Assembly: GCA_050946375.1 (NCBI GenBank)
Contig: JBMNUT010000004.1
Span: 1 to 64,000, forward strand
DNA from: UBA1794 sp050946375
GTDB lineage: Bacteria > Bacteroidota > Bacteroidia > Bacteroidales > Bacteroidaceae
Direction of reading: 5' to 3'
DNA: 64,000 nucleotides
Below, in pieces: positions 17,580 to 26,686 of the stretch. Position numbers and translations under genes: made by a program. A model generated the notes under the pieces. It worked only from the letters and a program-made list of their open reading frames with translations, had not been told where the DNA came from and searched no databases. Position 1 is the stretch's first letter, and each line of letters starts with the position of its first letter.

Positions 17580-18470
17580 ATGAAAGCATTTGTTTTCCCC
17601 GGGCAAGGTGCCCAGTTCCCCGGAATGGGAAAAGACCTCTACGAGAACTCACCCAAAGCAAAAGAGTTGTTCGAGAAAGCGAACGAAATATTAGGATTCC
17701 GTATCACAGACATCATGTTCAACGGAACGGATGAGGATTTGCGTCAGACCAAAGTGACGCAACCTGCCGTATTTCTTCATTCGGTAATTTCCGCATTCTG
17801 CATGGGCGATAAATTCCAACCCGACATGACTGCCGGCCACTCGCTGGGCGAATTCTCCGCTCTGGTCGCAGCCGGCGCACTCAGCTTCGAAGACGGACTT
17901 AAACTGGTCTATGCACGTGCAATGGCCATGCAGAAAGCCTGCGAAGCAGCTCCCTCTACCATGGCAGCCATCATAGCCCTGCCCGATGCAACCGTAGAAG
18001 AGGTTTGCGCCAAAGTGAATGCAGAAGTCGGCGTTTGCGTAGCAGCCAACTACAACTGCCCGGGCCAGATTGTCATCTCCGGTGCGGTAGAAGCCATCAA
18101 TGCAGCTTGCGAACAACTCAAAGCCGCCGGTGCAAAAAGAGCATTACCCCTGAAGGTGGGCGGCGCTTTCCACTCCCCGCTCATGCAGCCGGCTAAAGAC
18201 GAATTGGAAACCGCCATCCAGGCTACCCAATTCCACACCCCGACCTGCCCGGTATATCAGAATGTAGACGGAAAGCCGCATACCGACCCCTCTGAAATCA
18301 AGGCCAACCTGGTGGCACAACTTACTGCCAGCGTACGCTGGACACAGACCATAGAGAACATGGTAGCCGACGGAGCTGACGACTTCACCGAATGCGGACC
18401 GGGAGCCGTACTTCAAGGGCTGATAAAGAAAATAGCCAAAGGAGTAAACGCCCACGGCATTGAAGCATAA
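17580..18470 (+). CDS. fabD: Malonyl-CoA:ACP transacylase
   Basis: FabD moves the malonyl group from CoA to acyl carrier protein at the start of fatty acid synthesis. The 296-residue protein begins MKAFVFPGQGAQFPGMGKDL, has the nucleophile Ser88 in GHSLGE and the catalytic His in GGAFHSPLM, and ends with the ECGPGAVLQGLIKK signature. The length is normal. It lies 46 bases behind the acyl ligase and 19 before the patatin gene. Confidence 0.97.
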   Translation: MKAFVFPGQGAQFPGMGKDLYENSPKAKELFEKANEILGFRITDIMFNGTDEDLRQTKVTQPAVFLHSVISAFCMGDKFQPDMTAGHSLGEFSALVAAGALSFEDGLKLVYARAMAMQKACEAAPSTMAAIIALPDATVEEVCAKVNAEVGVCVAANYNCPGQIVISGAVEAINAACEQLKAAGAKRALPLKVGGAFHSPLMQPAKDELETAIQATQFHTPTCPVYQNVDGKPHTDPSEIKANLVAQLTASVRWTQTIENMVADGADDFTECGPGAVLQGLIKKIAKGVNAHGIEA

Positions 18471-18489
18471 AAAGTAAGATACGCGATGT

Positions 18490-19293
18490 ATGCCATTTGA
18501 CTATGAAATAGGATATGCCCTCAGCGGAGGATTCATAAAAGGATTTGCCCACCTCGGAGCGGTGCAAGCCCTTTTGGAATATGATATACATCCGGACATC
18601 ATAGCGGGAGTAAGCGCCGGCGCATTGGCCGGCGCTTTCCTTGCTGATGGCAACGAACCTTACCAATGCCTGAAGTTCTTTAGCGGACACACCTTCCGGG
18701 ATATGACAAAACTTTCGCTCTCTTCCTCAGGAATCTTTTCCTTACAGCCATTCATCCAGTTCTTAAGGGAAAATCTCAAAGTCCGTAGAATCGAAGACTT
18801 GCAAATTCCGCTCATTATCGTAGCCACCGATTTGGATAACGGCCGTAGTGTACTCTTCCGGGAAGGCGATTTGGCAAAATGCCTGGCCGCTTCGTGCGCC
18901 ATGCCCATCCTGTTCATGCCGGAAGAAATAGACGGAATCACTTATGCCGACGGAGGTATCCTGAAAAACTTGCCGGTGTCTACCATCCGCAATCTATGCC
19001 AGCACGTGATTGCCGTCAACGTTAGTCCCCTGCAGGCCCGCAAATACAAAAAGAACTTATGGAACATCGCACTGCGCACCTACCACTTCATGTTCGAATC
19101 CAACAGCATACCCGAACGTGAACTGGCCGATCTGCTCATCGAGTCCTACAACCTGTATGGATACAGCAATACCGAACTGGAAAAAGCCGAAGAAATATTC
19201 ACACAAGGATACAACGCAAGCAAAGAACTTATCAAACACAACCTACAAGCATACAAACAGATATGGACACCCAAGCAACGAATCATAAACTAA
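18490..19293 (+). CDS. Patatin-like phospholipase
   Basis: A 267-residue serine lipase of the patatin family with a Ser-Asp dyad: the oxyanion loop SGGFIKG near 12-18, the nucleophile elbow GVSAG with Ser42 and the catalytic Asp155 in DGG. It has no signal peptide, so it should act inside the cell on acyl esters, perhaps membrane phospholipid. An out-of-frame ATG lies four bases upstream of the chosen start. The end overlaps the following amylase gene by 31 bases, suggesting tight coupling in one operon with the acyl ligase and fabD. Confidence 0.9.
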   Translation: MPFDYEIGYALSGGFIKGFAHLGAVQALLEYDIHPDIIAGVSAGALAGAFLADGNEPYQCLKFFSGHTFRDMTKLSLSSSGIFSLQPFIQFLRENLKVRRIEDLQIPLIIVATDLDNGRSVLFREGDLAKCLAASCAMPILFMPEEIDGITYADGGILKNLPVSTIRNLCQHVIAVNVSPLQARKYKKNLWNIALRTYHFMFESNSIPERELADLLIESYNLYGYSNTELEKAEEIFTQGYNASKELIKHNLQAYKQIWTPKQRIIN

Positions 19294-20987
19294 TCATCTA
19301 TCAAGTATTTACCCGCCTCTTCGGAAATACGCGAAACGAATGCAAAGTCAACGGAACAATCGAAGAGAACGGATGCGGAAAGTTTGCCGATTTCACCCTT
19401 CCCGCCCTGCGGAGCATCAAAAAGCTGGGGGCAACCCACATTTGGTATACGGGTATCATCGCACACTCTTCGCGTACCGACTATTCGGCCTATGGCATTC
19501 CTGTCAATCACCCGGCCATTGTCAAGGGAAATGCCGGCTCTCCTTACGCAATACGGGACTATTATGATGTAGACCCCGACCTGGCGACAAACGTGGACAA
19601 GCGGATGGACGAATTTCAGGCCCTCATCGAACGCAGCCACCAAACCGAATTGGGAGTCATCATCGACTTTGTCCCCAACCATGTATCCCGACAGTATCAT
19701 TCCATCAAGAAACCCATACAAATCAGCGACTTGGGCGAAAAGGACGACAAGACAAAAGCCTTCGACCCCCAGAACAATTTCTATTATATTCCGCAGGTTC
19801 CTCTGCAAGGACGGTTTGACATGCAGGCCGGTGCGCCCCAACCGTATTCCGAGATTCCGGCAAAAGCGACGGGGAACGACCGTTTTGACCCATTTCCCGA
19901 AGTAAACGACTGGTATGAGACCGTAAAATTGAACTACGGCCGTGACTATTGCGGAAATCAGACCTGTTTCGACCCGATTCCCGATACCTGGAAAAAGATG
20001 ACCCACATACTGCTTTTCTGGGCCGAAAAGGGAATCGACGCTTTCCGTTGCGACATGGCCGAAATGGTACCCGTTGAATTCTGGCATTACGCCATCGCCC
20101 AGGTCAAGAAGAAATACCCGAATCTTATTTTCATTGCCGAAATATACAATCCCGCAGCCTATCGCTCCTACATCGACTTCGGCGGATTCGATTATCTGTA
20201 TGACAAAGTAGGTATGTACGACACCCTTCGTGCCGTCACCTGCGGATATGCTTCGGCACGTGCCATCACCGGTTGTTGGCAAAGCACCGACGGACTGCAA
20301 TCCCATCTGCTCAATTTCCTCGAAAACCACGACGAACAACGCATTGCATCCGACTATTTCGCAGGAGATGCCCGCAAGGCTTTCCCCGCCCTGCTCGTCT
20401 CCGCGCTACTCAACATCAGCCCGTTCATGATATACTTCGGGCAAGAACTTGCGGAGCGAGGCATGGACGCTGAAGGATTCAGCGGAAAAGACGGACGCAC
20501 CACCATCTTCGATTATTGGTCGCTACCCGTCATGGCACGATGGAAAGGCCAAGGCCGCTACAATGAACAGTTTCTCTCCGAAGAGGAAGCCTCCATTCGC
20601 CAATACTACTGCAAGATTCTCAATCTTTGCCTAAGGGAATCGGCAATAAGTCGAGGCACTTTTTACGATTTGATGTACGTCAATCCGGACAGCCCGACGT
20701 TCGACGGAAATCATGTCTTTACCTGGCTGCGCAAATACGAAGATACATTGCTGCTTATTGCCGTCAACTTCGCAGATGATGCAAAAGACGTCGAAATACG
20801 GATACCGGAACATGCCTTCCAGTTCCTACAATTATCGCCGACTTCCGGTAAGAGAAAGATACACGACCTCCTGTCCGACGATTCCTTCTCCCTGCCCCTC
20901 ATTCCCGATACCCCTCTCCCCATCTCCCTGCCGGCTCGGGGCGGAAGAGTCCTGAAGTTTAGTGTCCGCAAAAGCAGTAAAGGGTAA
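19263..20987 (+). CDS. Cytoplasmic alpha-amylase, GH13
   Basis: A 574-residue alpha-glucan hydrolase of family GH13. The catalytic triad can be read as Asp264 (FRCDMAE), Glu293 (FIAEIYN) and Asp357 (ENHDEQR), with the early DFVPNH motif at 135-140. There is no signal peptide, so the substrate should be an internal glucan such as glycogen or imported maltodextrin. The start lies 31 bases inside the patatin gene; the next downstream methionines would lose part of the barrel. A terminator begins at its stop codon. Confidence 0.92.
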   Translation: MDTQATNHKLIIYQVFTRLFGNTRNECKVNGTIEENGCGKFADFTLPALRSIKKLGATHIWYTGIIAHSSRTDYSAYGIPVNHPAIVKGNAGSPYAIRDYYDVDPDLATNVDKRMDEFQALIERSHQTELGVIIDFVPNHVSRQYHSIKKPIQISDLGEKDDKTKAFDPQNNFYYIPQVPLQGRFDMQAGAPQPYSEIPAKATGNDRFDPFPEVNDWYETVKLNYGRDYCGNQTCFDPIPDTWKKMTHILLFWAEKGIDAFRCDMAEMVPVEFWHYAIAQVKKKYPNLIFIAEIYNPAAYRSYIDFGGFDYLYDKVGMYDTLRAVTCGYASARAITGCWQSTDGLQSHLLNFLENHDEQRIASDYFAGDARKAFPALLVSALLNISPFMIYFGQELAERGMDAEGFSGKDGRTTIFDYWSLPVMARWKGQGRYNEQFLSEEEASIRQYYCKILNLCLRESAISRGTFYDLMYVNPDSPTFDGNHVFTWLRKYEDTLLLIAVNFADDAKDVEIRIPEHAFQFLQLSPTSGKRKIHDLLSDDSFSLPLIPDTPLPISLPARGGRVLKFSVRKSSKG

Positions 20988-21015
20988 AAACAGACTTACC
21001 CTTTAGCTGTTTTTA
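20975..21015 (+). terminator. Intrinsic terminator after the amylase gene
   Basis: CAG-TAAAGGGTAA and TTACCCTTTA-GCTG pair with one bulge and are followed by GTTTTTAT. The left arm overlaps the end of the amylase coding sequence. Confidence 0.75.
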
Positions 21016-21124
21016 TATAACAAACCCGATACAAAATGTTTGCTTGCAGGGGAAATACGGGAAGCAATTGGCAGTCTTCATGCTGTTTGTTAGCGAAAAA
21101 TTTCCCAAAACCAATTTTTCGGAG

Positions 21125-21132
21125 TAATTTTG
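21125..21132 (+). promoter_or_regulatory. -7 promoter element for pfkA
   Basis: TAATTTTG fits TAnnTTTG and lies 64 bases upstream of the pfkA start codon. Confidence 0.55.
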
Positions 21133-21196
21133 CCACAAGAAATTGAGAATTATACCTGCATAAATAAGGGACTTATTACCAAACAGAAATAGAACT

Positions 21197-22177
21197 ATGA
21201 GCAAGGTAAAATGCATCGGAATCCTGACTTCCGGCGGTGATGCGCCGGGCATGAATGCGGCCATCCGCTCCGTAACCCGTGCTGCCATCTGCAACGGCCT
21301 CGCGGTGAAAGGTATCTATCGTGGATACAAGGGACTTATCACGAACGAAATAAGTGAATTCCAGACACAAAACGTAAGTAATATCATCCAGCAGGGAGGC
21401 ACAATTCTGAAAACTGCCCGCTGCAAAGAATTTACCACTCCCGAAGGGCGAAAACTGGCATACGAAAACATGAAAAACCAGGGCATTGACGCACTGGTCA
21501 TCATAGGCGGCGACGGAAGTCTGACGGGCGCCCGTATTTTTGCCCAGGAGTACGACGTGCCTTGCATCGGCCTGCCCGGAACAATCGATAACGATCTGTA
21601 CGGAACGGATACCACCATCGGGTACGATACGGCTTTGAATACCATTTTGGACGCAGTTGACAAAATCCGTGATACGGCGACTTCCCACGAACGACTCTTC
21701 TTTATCGAGGTAATGGGTCGCGACGCCGGCTTCCTGGCTCTGAACGGCGCCATAGCAGCGGGAGCAGAAGCTGCCATTATACCGGAGCTTTCTACCGAAG
21801 TCGACCAACTTCAGGAACTTATCAGCAACGGTTTCCGTAAAAGCAAAAGCAGTTCTATCGTGTTGGTAGCCGAAAGTGAAATAACCGGTGGCGCCATGCA
21901 CTATGCCGAGCGTGTGAAGAAAGAATTTCCGCAGTATGATGTACGCGTATCCATCTTGGGCCACGTACAACGCGGCGGACGTCCCACCGCACACGACCGT
22001 ATCCTCGCTTCCCGAATGGGTGTGGCTGCCATCGACGCCCTGCTCGAAGGACAGCGGAACGTAATGATCGGAATCCAAAACAACGAAGTAGTTTACGTAC
22101 CTTTTACACGGGCTATCAAAAACGACAAGCCCATCGATATGAATCTGGTGCGCGTACTACGCGAATTATCCATCTAA
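21197..22177 (+). CDS. pfkA: ATP-dependent 6-phosphofructokinase
   Basis: Pfk phosphorylates fructose-6-phosphate to the 1,6-bisphosphate, the committed step of glycolysis. The 326-residue protein has the P-loop-like start GILTSGGDAPGMNAAI, GGDGS at 104-108 (the ATP-type, not the pyrophosphate-type, signature) and the catalytic TIDND at 129-133. Length and motifs match the allosteric bacterial enzyme. It is a single-gene unit with its own promoter and a strong terminator. Confidence 0.96.
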   Translation: MSKVKCIGILTSGGDAPGMNAAIRSVTRAAICNGLAVKGIYRGYKGLITNEISEFQTQNVSNIIQQGGTILKTARCKEFTTPEGRKLAYENMKNQGIDALVIIGGDGSLTGARIFAQEYDVPCIGLPGTIDNDLYGTDTTIGYDTALNTILDAVDKIRDTATSHERLFFIEVMGRDAGFLALNGAIAAGAEAAIIPELSTEVDQLQELISNGFRKSKSSSIVLVAESEITGGAMHYAERVKKEFPQYDVRVSILGHVQRGGRPTAHDRILASRMGVAAIDALLEGQRNVMIGIQNNEVVYVPFTRAIKNDKPIDMNLVRVLRELSI

Positions 22178-22194
22178 AAAATACAACAAACCCT

Positions 22195-22235
22195 AAAGCC
22201 TCCCCACAAAAACCTGTGGGGAGGCTTTATTATTT
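22195..22235 (+). terminator. Intrinsic terminator after pfkA
   Basis: A perfect 13-bp stem (22195-22207 and 22216-22228) with an 8-base loop is followed by ATTATTT, a weak T run. Partial read-through into the transporter gene is possible. Confidence 0.75.
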
Positions 22236-22243
22236 ACTACAAG

Positions 22244-23194
22244 ATGAACCGACAACAACTCAAAGGACATTTGGCCATGAGCGGCGCAAATGTCATGTGG
22301 GGGCTTATGTCTCCCCTATCCAAGTACATCATGGCCTCCGGACTCATATCCTCCTTGTTACTTACCGACTTGCGAATTATCGGAGCAGCCGCAGCTTTCT
22401 GGATCGCCTCCTTCTTCGCCCCGCACGAACACGTCCCCAATAAAGATATGATTCGCCTCTTCTTTGCCGCAATGTTAGGCATTGTGTTCAATCAGGGCTC
22501 CTTTATCATGGGATTGGGAATGACTTCGCCCATCGATGCCTCCATCATTACCACGACAACCCCCATCATCGTTATGATTCTGGCCGCCATTTTCCTAAAA
22601 GAGCCGGTAACCGGACTGAAGGTATTAGGCATCTTTTTCGGAGCATTGGGCGCCCTGGTACTCATCCTCAGCGGAAATACGGCTTCTTCCGCGGGCAGTG
22701 CCGAAAGCAATATATGGGGTAATCTGCTCTGCTTCCTGGCACAGTGCAGCTATTCATGCTACTTTGTCTTATACAAGGACCTCATAGGCCGTTACTCCGC
22801 ACTGACCCTGATGAAATGGATGTTCACCTATGCCAGCATTGCCATCATTCCTTTTTCCTATTCGGAACTGGCTTCCGCACAATGGACCTCAATGAGTGCC
22901 GTCGAGATAGGAGGCAGTGCCTTCGTGGTATTGGGCGCCACGTTCTTAAGCTATTTGCTTATTCCGATAGGACAACACGTTTTGCGCCCCACCGTAGCCT
23001 GCATGTACAACTATGTGCAACCCATCGTAGCCTGTCTGGTAGCCGTTCTTTTAGGAGTAGCCGGATTGGGCTGGATGAAGATAGTAGCTATTGCGTTGGT
23101 ATTCATCGGCGTCTACATGGTTACCCAAAGTAAAAGCCGCGCCCAACTGGAGGCCATGCAGAAAACACAGACAGATCCCGAACAAAAAGCATAA
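22244..23194 (+). CDS. EamA/DMT superfamily transporter
   Basis: A 316-residue inner-membrane protein with about ten hydrophobic helices in two repeated EamA halves; the first half has LTDLRIIGAAAAFWIASFF and the conserved TTPIIVMILA segment, the second VQPIVACLVAVLLG. Proteins of this family export or import small metabolites; the substrate cannot be inferred. The start is directly behind the pfkA terminator and no -7 element is seen, so it may depend on read-through. Confidence 0.88.
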   Translation: MNRQQLKGHLAMSGANVMWGLMSPLSKYIMASGLISSLLLTDLRIIGAAAAFWIASFFAPHEHVPNKDMIRLFFAAMLGIVFNQGSFIMGLGMTSPIDASIITTTTPIIVMILAAIFLKEPVTGLKVLGIFFGALGALVLILSGNTASSAGSAESNIWGNLLCFLAQCSYSCYFVLYKDLIGRYSALTLMKWMFTYASIAIIPFSYSELASAQWTSMSAVEIGGSAFVVLGATFLSYLLIPIGQHVLRPTVACMYNYVQPIVACLVAVLLGVAGLGWMKIVAIALVFIGVYMVTQSKSRAQLEAMQKTQTDPEQKA

Positions 23195-23221
23195 ATCCGC
23201 TACGGAATCTCTATTTCCACA

Positions 23222-23276
23222 AAGCTCCCTCCGCCCGTACCGACTTCAGTACGACCCGGAGGGAGCTTCCTTTTTT
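23222..23276 (+). terminator. Intrinsic terminator between converging genes
   Basis: A 12-bp stem (23222-23233 and 23257-23268) encloses a second small stem (CGTAC/GTACG) and is followed by CCTTTTTT on the plus strand. It ends the transporter gene. Confidence 0.8.
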
Positions 23277-23301
23277 CCCAACCTCATTCCAACCGAGAAG
23301 C

Positions 23302-23916
23302 TCAGATGGAATCGGCTTCTATATAGCCGTTCATCACGGCATAGATTGTCAGTCCGCCCAAAGACTTGATACCCAATTTTTCGGTAATGTTCTTCCGGTG
23401 CGTAATGACCGTTGTCAAACTGATGCATAGCTTATCCGCTATTTCCTTATTTATATACCCCTTACACAACAAAACCAATACTTCCCTTTCGCGCGCCGAG
23501 AGCAAATCTGGTCCTTCGTTGTCCGTCTGTTCCATTTGCTTCCCGCCCCTCAAGATGCGCACCAGTTTCCGCACCAGTTCCGCCTCGTCCTGCTCCAAAG
23601 AGAGCAGCCGAATACCGCGGGAAGTGAACTTCAGACTTTCCACGCCGTCGCGGGCCAGTACCACCGTGCGGGATGCACGCGGGGCAAAAAAGAAGTTGTA
23701 GTTAAGGAAAGTAAAAGACGAAATGAAGTAAAGTTCATACATATCCGGAGTATCGTCTATGAACGCCGCAAAATCACGGAAGCGGCGCACAACCATTTCC
23801 TCCTTTTCTTCCTCAGCCCCGGCATGCCTCGACAGTGTATCGGAGGCCTGCTTTATCAGCATTTCCAATCCTAAGATTTCTGCCGTGTTACCCGAAATCA
23901 GTGCAATCTCCTTCAT
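23302..23916 (-). CDS. LuxR/NarL-type regulator with degenerate receiver
   Basis: A 204-residue DNA-binding protein. The C-terminal LuxR helix-turn-helix is clear from about residue 137 (LLSAREREVLVLLCKGYINKEIADKL, split across two helices, then TTVITHRKNITEKLGI). The N-terminal 120 residues have the layout of a response-regulator receiver (MKEIALISGNTAEILGLEMLI), but the acidic pair after the first strand and the phosphorylated aspartate are replaced (SGN and a Ser/Phe-rich strand), so phosphorylation control is unlikely (inference). No sensor kinase gene is nearby. It follows the flavoprotein gene by 10 bases in one operon. Confidence 0.88.
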   Translation of the reverse strand: MKEIALISGNTAEILGLEMLIKQASDTLSRHAGAEEEKEEMVVRRFRDFAAFIDDTPDMYELYFISSFTFLNYNFFFAPRASRTVVLARDGVESLKFTSRGIRLLSLEQDEAELVRKLVRILRGGKQMEQTDNEGPDLLSAREREVLVLLCKGYINKEIADKLCISLTTVITHRKNITEKLGIKSLGGLTIYAVMNGYIEADSI

Positions 23917-23926
23917 CGCCTATTCC

Positions 23927-25558
23927 TTAATTGCCCGACATTCCCAACCATGCCGCCAAAGCATCCGCACAACGTTCCCCGTCAACCCCAGCCGAGACGA
24001 TACCTCCGGCATAGCCGGCCCCTTCGCCGCATGGGAAAAGGCCGCTTACCCGCTCGTGCTGCAGCGTCTCCGCATTGCGTGGGATGCGTATCGGCGCCGA
24101 AGTACGCGTCTCCACTCCTATCAGTACGGCCTCGTTTGTCAGAAAAGCCTTGCTCCTTTTTCCGAATTCCGCCAGCCCTTCCTGCAAACGGCGCCGCACG
24201 AATTCCGGCATCCAACGGTGCAATTCGGAAGAGACCGTACCCGGACTGTATGAAGTGCGGGGCAATTCCCTGCTGGCACGCGACCGTATGAAGTCAATCA
24301 TCCGTTGCGCGGGAGCAGTCTGCCGCTGCCCTCCCTCATTCCAACACAGGTATTCAAACCGTTCCTGCAAGGCCATCATGCACAACGCCCCGTCCGTTTC
24401 CGCAGGAGTATTGTTCTTCAAGACCGGCAAGTCGGCCAAAACCGCTCCGGCATCCTCAGCCCGTAGCTCTACTACCATACCGGAATTGGCCCAACGACCG
24501 GAGCGGGCAGAAGAAGACATGCCATTGACCACTACTTGCTCCGGTCCTGTAGCCGCCGGCACCACTACCCCGCCCGGACACATGCAAAAGCTATAAACGC
24601 CACGCCCGTGACTTTGCGTGACAAAACGGTATTCGGCAGGCGGAAGCCACGGCCCACGCCCTTGCGGATTATGATATTGCATGCAATCTATCAGGTGCTG
24701 CGGATGCTCCAGACGCACCCCCACAGCAATGCCCTTCGGCTCTAAGTCGAAAGCGGCCGCCGGATGATAGAACAAGTGCCGATATACGTCGCGTGCCGAA
24801 TGCCCGGTTGCCAAGATGACCGGCCCCTGCAGCTCTTCGTCATTAGACGTGCGCAAACCGGCTACGCGCCACGACTGACCGGTGCGGCAGAGCAACAGCT
24901 CTTCCATGCGGCACTCAAAACGTACCTCACCTCCGCAACGGATAATCGTCTGCCGCATCCGCTCGATAATTCCCGGCAGTTTATCGGTTCCCAAATGGGG
25001 ATGTGCATCGCGCAGTATGGCAGTGTCCGCCCCGTGCTGGCAGAAAACGTGAAGAATATGCTCCGAATCGCCCCGTTTCTTACTGCGGGTGAACAATTTC
25101 CCATCGGAATAAGCTCCCGCTCCTCCCTCGCCAAACCCGTAATTGGAGTCGGTATCGACCAAATGCTCCCGGGAAATGCGGGCAATGTCCAGACGGCGGC
25201 GATGTACGTCCTTGCCACGCTCAATGACAAGAGGGCGGATGCCATGTTCTATCAGGCGCAAGGCCGCAAACAGTCCCGCCGGCCCTGCCCCGACAATCAG
25301 GGCAACGGGCGCTTCCGAAGGAAGCACACGGTAAGTCGTCAGCGGAAACAAATCATCCGTCGGCTCCTCATTCAGATAAACACGCAACTGCAAATTAATT
25401 TTCACCTCACGCCGCCGCGCATCGATGCTTCGGCGCAAAACACGAACGGCCGTAACCTCTTCCGGGGTCAAGCCAAACTCCCGTTGCAAACACAGGCGTA
25501 ATTCCCGCTCGTCCGCTGCCTGATGAGGCAAAACGGTCATACGGTATTCTCGAATCAT
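23927..25558 (-). CDS. FAD-dependent dehydrogenase-like protein (COG2509 type)
   Basis: A 543-residue flavoprotein. After an N-terminal domain of about 85 residues, the FAD-binding dinucleotide fold is seen in PVALIVGAGPAGLFAALRL near residue 85-105, and the family features GFGEGGAGAYSDGKLFTR, ILATGHSARDVY and the C-terminal FPCGEGAGYAGGIVSAGVDG are present. Proteins of this group are widespread but their substrate is unknown to me. It is cytoplasmic. It is the first gene of an operon with the LuxR-type regulator, which may control it. Confidence 0.9.
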   Translation of the reverse strand: MIREYRMTVLPHQAADERELRLCLQREFGLTPEEVTAVRVLRRSIDARRREVKINLQLRVYLNEEPTDDLFPLTTYRVLPSEAPVALIVGAGPAGLFAALRLIEHGIRPLVIERGKDVHRRRLDIARISREHLVDTDSNYGFGEGGAGAYSDGKLFTRSKKRGDSEHILHVFCQHGADTAILRDAHPHLGTDKLPGIIERMRQTIIRCGGEVRFECRMEELLLCRTGQSWRVAGLRTSNDEELQGPVILATGHSARDVYRHLFYHPAAAFDLEPKGIAVGVRLEHPQHLIDCMQYHNPQGRGPWLPPAEYRFVTQSHGRGVYSFCMCPGGVVVPAATGPEQVVVNGMSSSARSGRWANSGMVVELRAEDAGAVLADLPVLKNNTPAETDGALCMMALQERFEYLCWNEGGQRQTAPAQRMIDFIRSRASRELPRTSYSPGTVSSELHRWMPEFVRRRLQEGLAEFGKRSKAFLTNEAVLIGVETRTSAPIRIPRNAETLQHERVSGLFPCGEGAGYAGGIVSAGVDGERCADALAAWLGMSGN

Positions 25559-25585
25559 AAAAGTTTATGCTAATAAATACATGGA

Positions 25586-25593
25586 CAAAGATA
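25586..25593 (-). promoter_or_regulatory. -7 promoter element for the flavoprotein operon
   Basis: TATCTTTG on the minus strand matches the consensus and lies 28 bases upstream of the start codon. Confidence 0.65.
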
Positions 25594-25677
25594 GAACTTT
25601 TCTAACTGTTAATCTATAAAAATAGTCAATATGTCGGTTCTTTGGGGCTATGAACCTCAGATTTGCCGAATTCATCA

Positions 25678-25685
25678 TATCTTTG
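25678..25685 (+). promoter_or_regulatory. -7 promoter element for the AraC regulator
   Basis: TATCTTTG matches the consensus and lies 31 bases upstream of the start codon, divergent from the flavoprotein promoter. Confidence 0.65.
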
Positions 25686-25716
25686 CACCACTATGTGAGC
25701 TGAAATAAACACGAAA

Positions 25717-26613
25717 ATGCAAATAAAAAAACTAACCTACGACGACCTGATAAGGAAGGATGCGGAAAATGAGAACCATGGCAGTGGAATCATTTACGTA
25801 AGAGATTTGGATTCTTCCCAACTGCGGAGCTACGATATTCCGCTGCGCCTGGAGTTCTTTACATTAGTTTTTTGCAGAAAAGGGCAAACGTCTTTTTCAG
25901 TCAACACTCGGCAATACATAATCAAGGAAAATGACTTGTTCATAAATACGCCCCAGAACATACTGAGCCAAGGCGAATTTTCTCCCGAGACGCGCTGCGA
26001 TATATTGCTTATCTCGCTCGACTTTCTGCGTAAAACCAACTTCATGTCCCTATCAGTAAACATGCCTGCCTACATGTTGCTGAGAGAAAAACCGGTGCTA
26101 TCGCTAAGCGAACAGGAAAGAAAATCATTGAGCGTCATCGAAAACATCAACACCGCAATTCAAGACAACGAACCGAATGCAGACAGAATGCGCGGAATGC
26201 TGGTAGGCATATTCCTGCTCAAACTGGAAAACATCATCAAAACCCGTTGCGATGAGGCCCCCGTCCATGCATTCCAACCCCACAGCCGTCAAGACGAACT
26301 GCTCGGAAAATTCCTCGAACTGCTGGCAATGCACCACAAAGAGCAGCGCAGCATCAGCTTTTACGCCAACGAACTGTACGTCACCCCCAAATACTTTTCC
26401 ACTGTCATCAAGAAGATTTCCGGCCAAAGTCCCGTAGATTGGATTAACGACTGCGTAATACGCGAAGCAAAAGCCATGCTGCGGTTCTCGAGTATGAGCG
26501 TGCAGGAAATTGCCTACAACCTCAATTTCTCCTCACAGACCTTCTTCGGAAAATATTTCAAGCGGCTGACCGGAATCACACCCGGAGAATTCCGTGCCCA
26601 AAACCCGAACTGA
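25717..26613 (+). CDS. AraC family transcriptional regulator
   Basis: A 298-residue regulator. The N-terminal part (about 40-150) looks like the cupin-like ligand domain of the AraC family (LVFCRKGQTSFSVNTRQYIIKENDL). The C-terminal 100 residues carry both helix-turn-helix motifs, ISFYANELYVTPKYFSTVIKKISG and VQEIAYNLNFSSQTFFGKYFKRLTG, each spread over two helices, then TPGEFR. The ligand is unknown. The downstream C_GCAxxG_C_C gene starts 73 bases later on the same strand and is a candidate target. Confidence 0.92.
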   Translation: MQIKKLTYDDLIRKDAENENHGSGIIYVRDLDSSQLRSYDIPLRLEFFTLVFCRKGQTSFSVNTRQYIIKENDLFINTPQNILSQGEFSPETRCDILLISLDFLRKTNFMSLSVNMPAYMLLREKPVLSLSEQERKSLSVIENINTAIQDNEPNADRMRGMLVGIFLLKLENIIKTRCDEAPVHAFQPHSRQDELLGKFLELLAMHHKEQRSISFYANELYVTPKYFSTVIKKISGQSPVDWINDCVIREAKAMLRFSSMSVQEIAYNLNFSSQTFFGKYFKRLTGITPGEFRAQNPN

Positions 26614-26686
26614 AAAACCACCCGACATACGGACCTGTCCAAAAGAACTATCGACATATTTCACATACAATACAACCCCTTTTATT

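Noticed and set aside
19290..20339. 349-codon minus-strand frame over the amylase
   Set aside because: Antisense shadow; the amylase triad on the plus strand is complete.
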